Assembly: GCA_048213135.1 (NCBI GenBank)
Contig: PS015772.1
Location: 2,330 to 23,233 of the forward strand
DNA from: Reclinomonas americana ATCC 50394
Lineage: Eukaryota > Jakobida > Jakobea > Jakobida
Direction: 5' to 3'
DNA length: 20,904 nucleotides
Part shown: in pieces, positions 9,389 through 17,970 of the stretch
Layout of the letters: each line of letters begins with the position of its first letter
Numbering within the stretch: the stretch's first letter is position 1
The notes under the pieces: generated by a model
Database searches by the model: none
What the model saw: the letters and a program-made list of their open reading frames with translations, nothing else
Told to the model about the DNA's origin: nothing
Made by a program: the position numbers and the translations under genes

Positions 9389-12300
9389 TCAAAATTTGGC
9401 ATCGTGCCCGTGCACGAAGCCTCCCGACAAGTGACGGTACTCCACAATCTGCTGCCGAGCTCGCAACTGCGAGTCGTTCAGCAGAGCCAACTGTCGTAAT
9501 GTGATGGCGGAGGCGCGCTCGTTGCCGGCGACGTCGATGCTGCGCAGCGTGCTTCCCGGCCGCGACAACGACGACACAATGGCGAGAATCGCTGCATCGT
9601 CCAGATGATTGTCTGTCGGTGGCGACGAGTGGTGAGTGCAGTGACTAACGAGTGCGGCGCTGTGACGGAGTCGTGCGTACCCGAAATCATGAAGCGTCGT
9701 AGACTGTTGTTTTGCCAGAGGGCGGTCGCCAGCATGAGGCCACCAAACGTCGCAATGCGTTGCCCTGTGACGCAGTGAGAAGGTCAGCCTCTCTTCCCCC
9801 CAGCGCGCCCGTTGGTGAACGGACTCACATGACACGTCGAGCACTCGGAGTGTCGTCGTCTGCTCGACGAAGCGAGCCACAATGACGGCGCCCTTGTCGG
9901 TCAACAGATTGCCTGACACAGAAGCAACGCACGGTTAGTGGCGTTGAGGAGGCTGCGCGAATATGGAACACCGCAGACGTAACGACTAATGTCGAGGTAG
10001 GTGAGTGTTGGACATTGTGCGGCGCCAGTCAGCAGCGCCTCGATGCCGGCATCACCAATTTGGTTGCCTGCATTGCACAAAGTGAGTCTGCGACCGCAGT
10101 TCTCGTGTTCCACATTTGCACTCCACCACACCTGCCAAGCAGAGCCGCTGTAACCTGCCGTTTTGCGGCAGGTGCACGAGAATGTGGTTGGCCAGCTCTG
10201 GACCAATGTTGTTCTCTGCACATTCTCAACATCAGTCAGCGGCTTGTAGTTTCACAACGCAGTCGCTGCATCGTAGCCCCGTACCGCTAATGTTGAGTTC
10301 GGTCAACGACGTGTTTTGCGTCAAGCGCTCCCACAAAAAGCGGGAGCCACGGGCGCCCAGCTTGTTGCCGCGCAGATTCAGCGACGTCAGCGTCTGGTTG
10401 ACGGCCAACGCACTGGCCAGTGCCGCGCCACCAAACTTCATGAAGCCAAACTCGCTGCTGCCGGGGCTGACGGAGCTGAAGCCTTTGCCGCCACGCCCTG
10501 CTCCCAGACACACGCCGAATGAGCACATGCCTTCTCTCTCTCTCTATCAAGAAACAGAGTGGCGTACCTGTTGCAGAGTCATCGCGTCCACCGGTAATGT
10601 TGTTCCACTCGAGATTCAGGCGGACGAGTGCCTTATTATTCTGCAGAGCCTCCGCAACCATGGCCGCACCCTCGTCTTTCAGATCGTTAACTGTATGCGG
10701 GAAGACCAGTGAGACAGGTGAAATAGCTGTGCTTTCGCCCAGCCCCATCGCCACGCAACAGCCGAGTGACAGGCATTCGAGCGTCGGGTGACCATCCACA
10801 AACTGGGCGAGAGCCACCGAGCCAGCTGGACCGCAGTGTGCGCCACTCAAGTCCAACGAGCGCAGTGGTGTGATGCGCTCCGCCTGCACCACCTCTCCCG
10901 CTGCGATTTGCTCAGCCTCGACGGCCTCGGACCGCTGCTGTCTCCTCAAATGCCGCATCAGTTCACGCACAAGTCGCTCCGTGGATCCACGCGGCACCAG
11001 AACTGTGCACGTCCAAAAAAAGGTGAGACAACAAACAGGCGGAGAAGGACAGGCCCCTCCCAGCTGCGCGGTCGCACCTCGAAGGTGGCTCACTCCCGTG
11101 AATGCCTCGGTCAGTGCCTCGAATTGGTCAATCTCGTGCAACTCGGCGCACGTGGCCTGTGCGTACACCATTTCGCACCAGGCTCGCGATGTCATGCGTG
11201 TGGGTGCCAGGTCGCCCACATTCAAAAATGAGAATATTCGTTTCCACAAGGCCTGCGTTGCCGCTATCGTGGGTATTCCCTCTCGTTGTTTTCCCCTCTT
11301 CAATACACGTGCACTCACCGGTTCCGGCAGCAAGTGATCGAGACCGCGGAGTGGCGACACCGGCCCCCGCGCTGTCGCCAGCGCTCCACCGGCGCCGACA
11401 CGTTTCCGGCTGAGTGGCGACGGCTCCGAGAAGGTGTACTTGAGTGGTGGTAGTTGGGTGACAGCCGCCGTCGCCGTGTCGATGCTGAGTGGGGCGGCGT
11501 ACCGTGCCTTCGGCTTTGGCACAGCAAACGACGGATTGTTACCGCCAGCGGCTGCCGATTTCGGGTGCGGTGGCACGCCAAAGGTGCGTGGCGAGGTCGA
11601 TGACGAGCTGCCAGAGGAGGACGACGAGCCGGAGCTGCGACCACCCGAAAACGGACTAATGCGATTGTTGTTGCGCGTTGTGCGTACCAACGGTGGTGTC
11701 AGCCGCCGTGCCGGATCGACCAAAGTCGCCGCTGGTGGCATGAGTTGCCTGGCGGTCTCGGTGCTGATGAGTGGCGTGGCAGAGGGTTCGGAGCTGCGGC
11801 GTTGCGACGACGATCGTTGTAGCCGTGGAGGCACAAACGAGGACGGAGCAGGTGGGGCCGACGGCAACGCCAACGGCAACACCGGCTGCTCCTCGTTGGC
11901 CAGCGACGGCAGCAGTGGTGGCAGCTGATCCTCCTCCATCGCCTCCGGCTCGTCGACTGGTGAGAACGATGCTGGTGGCAGGGATGCCGCCTGCGCCGTG
12001 TTGCTGCGCACTGCAACGCTGTCATCGTGCGGCGAAAACGGCGCCTCGACAGACCGTCTGAACAGCGACGGCGAACCAGAGGAGAGCGGTGGTGACGGTG
12101 ACGGCTGTGGCGAGAATGCCACAATCGGCAGCAATGCAATGTCAGCCGCATCCACGACCACCACGTCGTCGTCGTCGTCGTCTTCTTCGCCCTGTTGCAT
12201 CTCCTCGGGTGGTGACACGGACGACTTGACGGATGCAGATGATGCCGACGACGCCGTTGATGCTGATGACGATGACGAGGAGGAGGAGGAGGAGAAGGAA

Positions 12301-13103
12301 GAGCGAGCGGCGCCTCCACGATGTTTCTTGGTCGATTCCCTAAACGCCTCCAACATGCTTCCCTGATCGTCGTCGTCGTCGTCGTCATCGTCGTCGACAA
12401 CATCGTCATCGTCGCCCCCGACTCCATTCTTCCCCACGCCCGGAGCGGCACTGAGCTGCACATTGTCGCGCGCAAAGAACTTGCCATTGTCGATCGAGTT
12501 GTTGCGTGCGCCAGACCACACCGGTGGACCACTCAGCGACGCTCGCCGCCCTCGATCGAGCGCCATGCGCAACAGCGAGTGCGGGTGATGATGATGCGGT
12601 CCAGGCACCGACTGCGTCACGTCCATCTTGTTGCAGGCGCCCGGCCGGGCCTCTTGACCCTGTTCGACACAAGCACAGATCAACAAACCGAACACATCTC
12701 CTCTCTCTCTGTGTCGCGTGTGCCCACTGACCGCCTGATCGCCATCGTCGCTGAGCAGCTCCTCCATGTCGGGATCGTCGGGAGAGAACGCCTGCTTGAC
12801 CAGTGTGCGCAGGGCGGCGCCTTGTGGAAAGGGCGTCAGTTGTCGCACAGGTTCGTCCGCTGCTGCTGCTGCTCCAGCTGCTGCCGACCGCCCTGTGTGT
12901 GCGACCCCCGAAGTGCCTGGCTCATCGCTGTGGCCACTCGCCGCAGGCGTCGACGAAGAAGAGGAGGACGACGACGAAGAAGACGAGTGCGCGTGTGCGG
13001 GTGGTGTGGGCACACACACGGCCACCGTCGGCACCATGCTCAGCGCACCAAACGAGCTCCCGTGCAACGACCGTGCACGCGACATGGGGGGCGGACGCGA
13101 CAT
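9389..13103 (-). CDS. F-box-like / leucine-rich repeat protein with long disordered N-terminus
   Basis: Inferred exons are 13103-12732, 12659-11319, 11252-11078, 11002-10760, 10690-10568, 10497-10285, 10215-10155, 10087-9984, 9912-9829, 9764-9681 and 9612-9389, about 1007 aa. Residues 1-570 are low complexity, with Ser runs, Asp runs, acidic blocks and Pro-rich linkers. An F-box-like helix pair follows at about 572-605 (LWKRIFSFLNVGDLAP). About ten ribonuclease-inhibitor-type LRRs come next, such as LRSLDLSG, LVRLNLEWNNI, LTSLNLRGNKLG, LTELNISENNIG, LTYLDISRNLLTDKGA and FMISDNHLDDAA. F-box/LRR proteins are usually SCF substrate receptors; that role is inferred here. The start at 13103 is taken because the longer frame upstream overlaps the amidohydrolase gene. 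Introns 12660-12731 and 11253-11318 are multiples of three without stops, so their removal is not certain. Confidence 0.85.
12157..12402. repeat. Trinucleotide tracts encoding Asp and Ser runs
   Basis: Several CGT/CAT-type triplet tracts on the plus strand (about 12157-12182 and 12368-12402), with a degenerate GAG/GAT stretch between them, encode polyaspartate and polyserine on the minus strand in the disordered part of the F-box/LRR protein. Codons are mixed in places, so selection on composition is as likely as plain slippage. Confidence 0.7.
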
Positions 13104-13194
13104 CTGTGTGCGTGTGCGCCAAAACACCACTGAAAATCTTGCCTTTCTGCAGCCCAACGGTTTGCGTGCCCAAATTGCTGCCATTTCATTTGCC

Positions 13195-14701
13195 TTACAG
13201 AATGGAAGCCAGCGCATTCTCAAAACGATAGGCGCGCGCGGTGCTGGCCGGCAAGCGGTTGACAGCCGCACGTGCAGTTTCGACACCGCCCCACGGACTC
13301 TCCTTCGGGTCCAGCGGCGCGAAGAAGGGATCTGCAAGGCAATCCCGTGAGAAAATAATTGCAGAAAAGCTCCAAGTCCACAGCTGGAGAAACGCAACGA
13401 TCGGTGCCAAACATGACGCGGCTGGGGTCGGCGAGCTTGGAGAGGGCCGACATGGCGGGATCGCCGTACACCAGGCAGTCGTAGTACAGCATGCGGAGGT
13501 AGTGAGACGGCGGGTGGGCCAGCTTGTGAGCCACCTGTGACAGTGGTCAGTCAACTCACGAGGGAAAAGAGGAATAGAAGAGAAAGCGCACCTCCTTGTC
13601 TGTGTGGACGCAGTGATCGAGGCGGGCCATGAGGTACGGCAGGGTGCCACCGCCGTGCGCAATCAGCATGCGCAGCTGCGGGTGACGATCGAGCACGCCC
13701 GACAGCACCATGCGACACACGGCGGTCGTGGTCTCGAACGGGAAGCCGAGTGCCAGGTACAGACTGTGACCGTAGCCACCTACGCGCGCACACACACACA
13801 CACACATATGAGACAGGGCGCCGAAAAGAATGCCCGTCAACAACCGGGGAGAATGCGAACCGCCATACGCCTCGTTGCCGAGACCGTAGTGCGGGTGCAG
13901 GAAGAGCATCAACTTGGTGCGCTCGAGCGCCGACCACAACGGCTCCATGAGCGGATCGTCCAGACCGCGACCGAGCCCCGTCGAGCCAATGATGAATCCA
14001 CGGCAGTGCGGGAGACGCGCCACGCGTTCAATTTCCTCCACACATGCTTGCGGATCGGCCTGCACACGCAAGGTCAGCGCAGAGCAAAAAAACACGACAC
14101 GCACCCAGCGACGCACGCACGCACCACCGGCAACACGCCAAACCACAACAGCCGCCCATTCGAGTTGGCACTCATTCTGCACACTGCGTGAGCAACGATA
14201 ACGAAGGAGCGAAAAAAGAGCGCGGCGCAAACGCAACTGCTCCAGATCGTCATTCACGATCTTGGCCAGTCCAGGCGCCTCAGCCGCGCCCACAAAGTCC
14301 AGCCACGGATTCGCCACACTCACCACCGACACCTACAACGAAGGTCAGCAGCAACAACACAGAGCACAGGAAGAGCTGTTGCTGGACCTGAATCTTATGC
14401 ACGTCCATGAAGCGGATCTTCTCCTCGGCCGAGTAGAACGAGGGCCCAATGACACGCCCGCGCTTGGTGCTCGCCTCCGCCGCCTCATCCGGCAGGATCA
14501 CCAAGCGATCCTCTCCACTCTCCGCGTGCCGAAACACAAACGGAACCGTCGAGCGTGCACGCATAATCTACAACCCCCCCGTTATAGTGTTGGCGACGAA
14601 TGCACAAGAGTGGAAGAGTGGAAGAGCGCAACATCCATGTACACAGGCGGATACATGTGCGTGTGCACATCGACCGTCCAGCCCTCCTCGTAGCGCTTCA
14701 T
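13195..14701 (-). CDS. Amidohydrolase 2 family metal enzyme, ACMSD-like
   Basis: Inferred exons are 14701-14633, 14567-14388, 14332-14238, 14176-14128, 14059-13861, 13779-13592, 13534-13399 and 13331-13195, 350 aa, a normal length for the family. Metal-site landmarks are all present: the HxH motif in DVHTHMYPP (His13, His15), FLHPHYG (His186/188), LIAHGGGTLPYL (about His239) and MFGTDHPFF (Asp305). Substrate-side elements GFPFETT and FGVLP also fit. The family (ACMSD, gamma-resorcylate and related decarboxylases) performs zinc-dependent non-oxidative decarboxylation or hydrolysis. Substrate cannot be fixed from sequence, so a kynurenine-pathway role is only one option. The ATG at 14701 lies eight residues before the strand carrying HxH, but a splice acceptor (TGCGCAG) immediately precedes GCG-ATG, so a further 5' exon is possible. 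The gene ends 91 nt upstream of the F-box/LRR start. Confidence 0.92.
13789..13806. repeat. (CA)n dinucleotide run in an intron
   Basis: A CA run of about nine units lies in the amidohydrolase intron 13780-13860, just upstream of its 3' splice site. On the transcribed strand it reads TGTGTG. It is an intronic microsatellite without other visible role. Confidence 0.8.
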
Positions 14702-15038
14702 CGCCTGCGCACTCACCGACTACGCGCACGTGGCATGAGCGTGCAACAAAACACACACACTTGCACACAGAGGAGGAGAACGCAACANNNNNNNNNNNNN
14801 NNNNNNNNNNNNNNNNNNNNNNNNNNNNNNNNNNNNNNNNNNNNNNNNNNNNNNNNNNNNNNNNNNNNNNNNNNNNNNNNNNNNNNNNNNNNCGACTGTG
14901 ACGCCACACAGGCAACGCGCGAGCCGACGCACGCAACAACATGGACATGCTTCCTCCCTCGCCACTCACTGTGCGCGCGCGTGTGTGATGCAGGACGCAG
15001 ATGAGCATGAACTTCACTCTCCCTCGCTCGTCACTCTC
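14702..15038. other. Region between SAYSvFN gene and amidohydrolase, with assembly gap
   Basis: This 337-nt stretch contains 105 undetermined bases (14788-14892). On the minus strand, a reading frame starting at 14948 runs into the gap; it is Arg/Ala/Leu/Ser-rich and lacks acidic residues, like a mitochondrial presequence. It could be a first exon of the amidohydrolase gene. The remaining bases are CA/GT-rich, and no other gene is evident. Confidence 0.5.
14788..14892. other. Assembly gap (105 N)
   Basis: Run of undetermined bases. It may hide the end of a 5' exon and an intron of the amidohydrolase gene. Confidence 0.99.
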
Positions 15039-15641
15039 TCAATCATACACACCCCACCGCTCTCGCCGCAGCTGCTCCACCTGCGCGCGTCGCACCGACG
15101 GATCGCCACAACACCGCTTATGCTTGCGCCCACTGCCACACAGACACACATCATTCGGTCGCTGCTGCATCAACGCGCGTCCTCCAGCGGCACCCATGCG
15201 CGCAGGCAGTCCCAGTGATGCAGCAAGTGCCGCCTGCAACGCCGGGTCATCGTCTTCGTCAAGTGGAGGTGGTGGAGCAGGCTCATCGTCCTCCTCGTGT
15301 TGTTGTTGGTGTTGTTGAGGGTTAAACATAGACGCGGGATGCAACTGCTCAGCAGACAGCTCGCCCTCCAGTCGCTGGAAGCCCGGGTTGAACACCGAGT
15401 ACGCCGACAGCTCACCAGGCGCCTGTGCACAATGCACACAGTCAGGTCTTTGTGTTTCATTGTGACTTTTTCTGCTCATATAATACGCGACTCGTGTTCG
15501 CCGATCGAGTGTGAGATAGATGCCGGCAAAGGCGCTGAAGATAAAGTAGAGGATGCCGCCTTCGACAGAGAGGGCCCATGAGTAGCCGGCAATCCACACG
15601 GCGAACAGGAGGAGAAGACGTTGCCAGGTCCACGCAAACAT
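15039..15641 (-). CDS. SAYSvFN-domain membrane protein with UIM-like helix and SEC-C zinc motif
   Basis: Two exons, 15641-15492 and 15422-15039, encode 177 aa. Residues about 8-45 form hydrophobic helices (LLLLFAVWIAGYSWAL, then GGILYFIFSAFAGIYLTL), followed by the signature GELSAYSVFNPGFQRLEG (about 53-70) that defines the SAYSvFN family. In animals, SAYSD1 sits in the ER membrane and takes part in quality control of stalled ribosomes at the translocon. An acidic linker leads to DPALQAALAASLG (about 109-121), which fits the ubiquitin-interacting-motif pattern: hydrophobic, x-x-Ala, x-x-x-Ser after acidic residues. The C-terminus has Cys143, Cys145, Cys154 and Cys155 in CLCGSGRKHKRCCG, a SEC-C zinc-binding motif. 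The start at 15641 puts the first helix at the N-terminus; an upstream in-frame ATG exists but adds only low-complexity His/Thr sequence. The intron (69 nt, in frame, no stop) separates the hydrophobic part from SAYSVFN. Confidence 0.92.
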   Translation of the reverse strand: MFAWTWQRLLLLFAVWIAGYSWALSVEGGILYFIFSAFAGIYLTLDRRTRVAYYMSRKSHNETQRPDCVHCAQAPGELSAYSVFNPGFQRLEGELSAEQLHPASMFNPQQHQQQHEEDDEPAPPPPLDEDDDPALQAALAASLGLPARMGAAGGRALMQQRPNDVCLCGSGRKHKRCCGDPSVRRAQVEQLRRERWGVYD

Positions 15642-15726
15642 TGACAGAGAATTGATTGAGTAAGAGGAGTGCTCGCGGCTGTGTCTGTCTTCGTTGTGCG
15701 TGTGTGTGTGCTTGTGCGTGGTGGCG
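15642..15726. promoter_or_regulatory. Short divergent region between SAYSvFN and DHHC genes
   Basis: These 85 nt separate the SAYSvFN start (-, 15641) from the tentative first ATG of the DHHC gene (+, 15727). If that first exon is wrong, the region extends to about 15827 or 15848. It is GT-rich on the plus strand. No core promoter motif is recognised. Confidence 0.45.
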
Positions 15727-17717
15727 ATGTGGATTGGCAAGGTGTGCAGGCGTCACTCTCTATGTGTACACGCGTGTGTGCGTGTGAGTTGTGAGTGTGA
15801 CTGTGTGTGCGTGTGTTTGTTGTGCAGCGGCATCCCGCTGGCTACTTGATGGTAGTGTTTGGTGAGTGTGCGTGATAGTGCTTCAACACATACACACAGG
15901 CGCACACGCACACAAGAGACCAGTGCACACAAGACAAAAAAGTGATCAGTGTCAAGAAATCAGCGCATTCTCGCGCCTTCTCATCAGTTGCACACACGCA
16001 TCTGCGTGCACTGTGTAGCAGGCGACAGTGTGCATGGCGTGTGCGTGTGTGTGGTGTGTGTGCGCGCGCCATGGCCGTCTTCTCTCATCTCTCGCGCGCG
16101 CGCAGTTCTTGGTCTTGTCGGCTACGTGTCGTATGCGTATGCGTTCGAGTCGGTGCCGTATCGGTTGAGCGAGTCGCCTGCGTGGAGTGTCAGCCGATTA
16201 GTGGTCTATGTGCTGGGCGCATCGCTGTTGACGGTGTCGTATTTGCGATGTGTGTTTACGAATCCAGGGTGCGTCCCTCAAGCCCTTCCATCGTCGTCGT
16301 CGTCGTACTGGCGCTGAGTTGGTCGGTTGTGCTTGTGGCGTAGGTGGGTTCCACCGGACTGGCATGTTGGGGAGCAGTCGGCGGAGGACTCGGAGGCGAG
16401 TGAGATCGAGACCGGTCGTCATCGCTCGCAGCATGCAAACAATGGCGCCGTCGCCACTGTCGGCAACGGAGCCGGCACGACGGTGACCACCACGAATGCC
16501 ACGTCGACTGCTGGCCACTTGAGCGATCATTCTGGCTCCGACTCTGATGACGACGACGAGGACGATGAGGAGATTGATCTCGAGACGTGCGTCTTGTCGC
16601 GTTACCTTACTGTGCGCGCTCGTGAAGACTCAGGCTGGGAGTGATGCACAGTGGCCACTCCATCCCCGTACGAAGGCAACAACGAACGGCGCTGCTGCCA
16701 CCGAATCGCGCCGCCGGTCGTGGTGGATCGTCGCAGCCGTTTGACAATCCGCTCCGTCACGAGGACATTCGGGCGTGCCGCCGCTGCAATCGTCCCAAGC
16801 CCGAGCGTGCACACCACTGCAGCATTTGCAAGCAGTTGCGTGCCTGTCTCCTTCTGTGTTGCATGAGTGCTCTGCTCTGTTGCTTACCCCGATGTCGTGG
16901 TTGTGCGCAGTTGTGTGAAGCGAGTGCGTCTGACTGTCCCCTGGCGTCGCTGCACGGCGTGAGTCTCTTCTCACTCCTTCTCTTCCGCTGTCTATCACCA
17001 GATGGACCACCACTGCCCGTGGGTTCACAACTGCGTCGGCTTCCACAACCACAAATTCTTCTTCCTGTTCCTCCTGTGGACGTGCTTCACGTGTCTGTGG
17101 GTGGCCGTCACCATGTTCCCCGATTTCTTGGCCGTCCTCAAGGTGAGACACGCACGCCCACGCATCCAGTGCCCTCCTTGTTGTTTTTGACTCTTACGCT
17201 ACTGTGCAGGACGCAAGTGAGCGTCCGCAAGGACTCTCGACCAACATCATGGTGGCGTTCTTCATCTCAGGCGTCTTCGGCATGGTCCTCATCTGCTTCG
17301 GTGGTTTCCACATGCACCTCATCTTCACCAATCAAACCACCCTCGAATCCATCGGCACGGGTGGTTCGTCTTGTTTTCCCCCCTCTCCCACCTGTGTCGG
17401 CGTCTGACTCACACTGTGTGGCGCAGCGGAAAAGTATGACATGGGCGCGTACGCAAACGCTCGTCCCATTCTCGGCGGCAGCATGTGGCAGTGGTTCCTG
17501 CCGGTGGCCGTCGATCCAGCGGTGGCCGGCGACGGCATGCATTTTGATCGACGAGAGAGTGACGGATCATACACGTATTACGAGAGGACACGGCGGAAGA
17601 CGCAGCATAGTTCCGAGGTTCGTCGCTGACAATGGTGAATTGTTGTCCGTCTGATTGCTCACTCGCACCTCCCGACGCTGCGCGCAGGTCCGCGTTCAAC
17701 CACCGAGTTTCACATGA
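15727..17717 (+). CDS. DHHC-type palmitoyltransferase (protein S-acyltransferase)
   Basis: Inferred exons are 15727-15741 (tentative), 15828-15861, 16106-16268, 16344-16586, 16652-16834, 16911-16923, 17002-17142, 17210-17360, 17427-17617 and 17688-17717, about 387 aa. The order is standard: two membrane helices (about 8-26 and 43-63), NPGWVPPDW, a long loop, the cysteine-rich domain [19 protein letters not shown] joined to [20 protein letters not shown], two further helices, the TTxE motif (TNQTTLESI), and a C-terminal [16 protein letters not shown] resembling the family's PaCCT-like region. The enzyme S-acylates cytosolic cysteines through the DHHC cysteine (about Cys222). A loop with [13 protein letters not shown] and an acidic run [14 protein letters not shown] precedes the cysteine-rich domain. 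The 13-nt exon 16911-16923 supplies part of HCVKR. The last intron (17618-17687) is likely; without it translation stops at 17629. The 5' end could instead start at 15849. Confidence 0.94.
16911..16923 (+). other. 13-nt micro-exon of the DHHC gene
   Basis: TTGTGTGAAGCGA, flanked by GCGCAG and GTGCGT, joins a phase-2 exon end (CA) to the exon beginning ATGGACCACCACTGC. The join produces CKHCVKRMDHHCPW, the expected Cys-x2-Cys-(V)-x-x-M-DHHC spacing. Skipping it removes a zinc-ligand cysteine. Confidence 0.85.
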
Positions 17718-17970
17718 GAAAGGGCGAGTGAGCTTTTTGTCTGCAACCGCGATGTGTATTGTAGAGGTTGTTGATATTACAGCAACAACAATCAATCTTC
17801 ATCGGCGGCAGGGAAGTGCGTGTGGTTAGCAGCAACAGCAGCAGCAGCAGGAGCAGGTGATACAGGGGCGGAGGGCGCGCTGAAACAGGAGGATATAGTG
17901 ACACAAATAGACATCTAACAAGTGGCGGCAGTGTAAGGTGAGGCGCACGGAGGCACATTTTCTCTTCGTA
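17718..17970. other. Convergent intergenic region with CAG-rich tract
   Basis: These 253 nt lie between the stops of the DHHC gene (+) and the uridine kinase gene (-), and presumably hold both 3' UTRs. A CAG/CAA tract lies near 17829-17857. No gene is seen. Confidence 0.6.

Noticed and set aside
11434-12366. Plus-strand Ser/Asp/Ala-rich reading frames
   Set aside because: They arise from triplet tracts encoding Asp and Ser on the minus strand; no independent support.
10287-13397. A single uninterrupted minus-strand reading frame of about 1036 codons
   Set aside because: It overlaps coding exons of the amidohydrolase at its 5' end and reads through stop-free introns (12660-12731, 11253-11318) and others. 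Splicing gives a better LRR protein starting at 13103.
13780-13820. CA/GT runs as telomeric or centromeric repeat, or CRISPR-like array
   Set aside because: Plain dinucleotide microsatellites inside introns, with no spacer-repeat structure and no telomere unit.
16071-16130. ATGGCC as the start of the DHHC protein
   Set aside because: It is out of frame with [13 protein letters not shown]. The first exon(s) at 15727-15861 joined to the acceptor at 16105 give a continuous first membrane helix.
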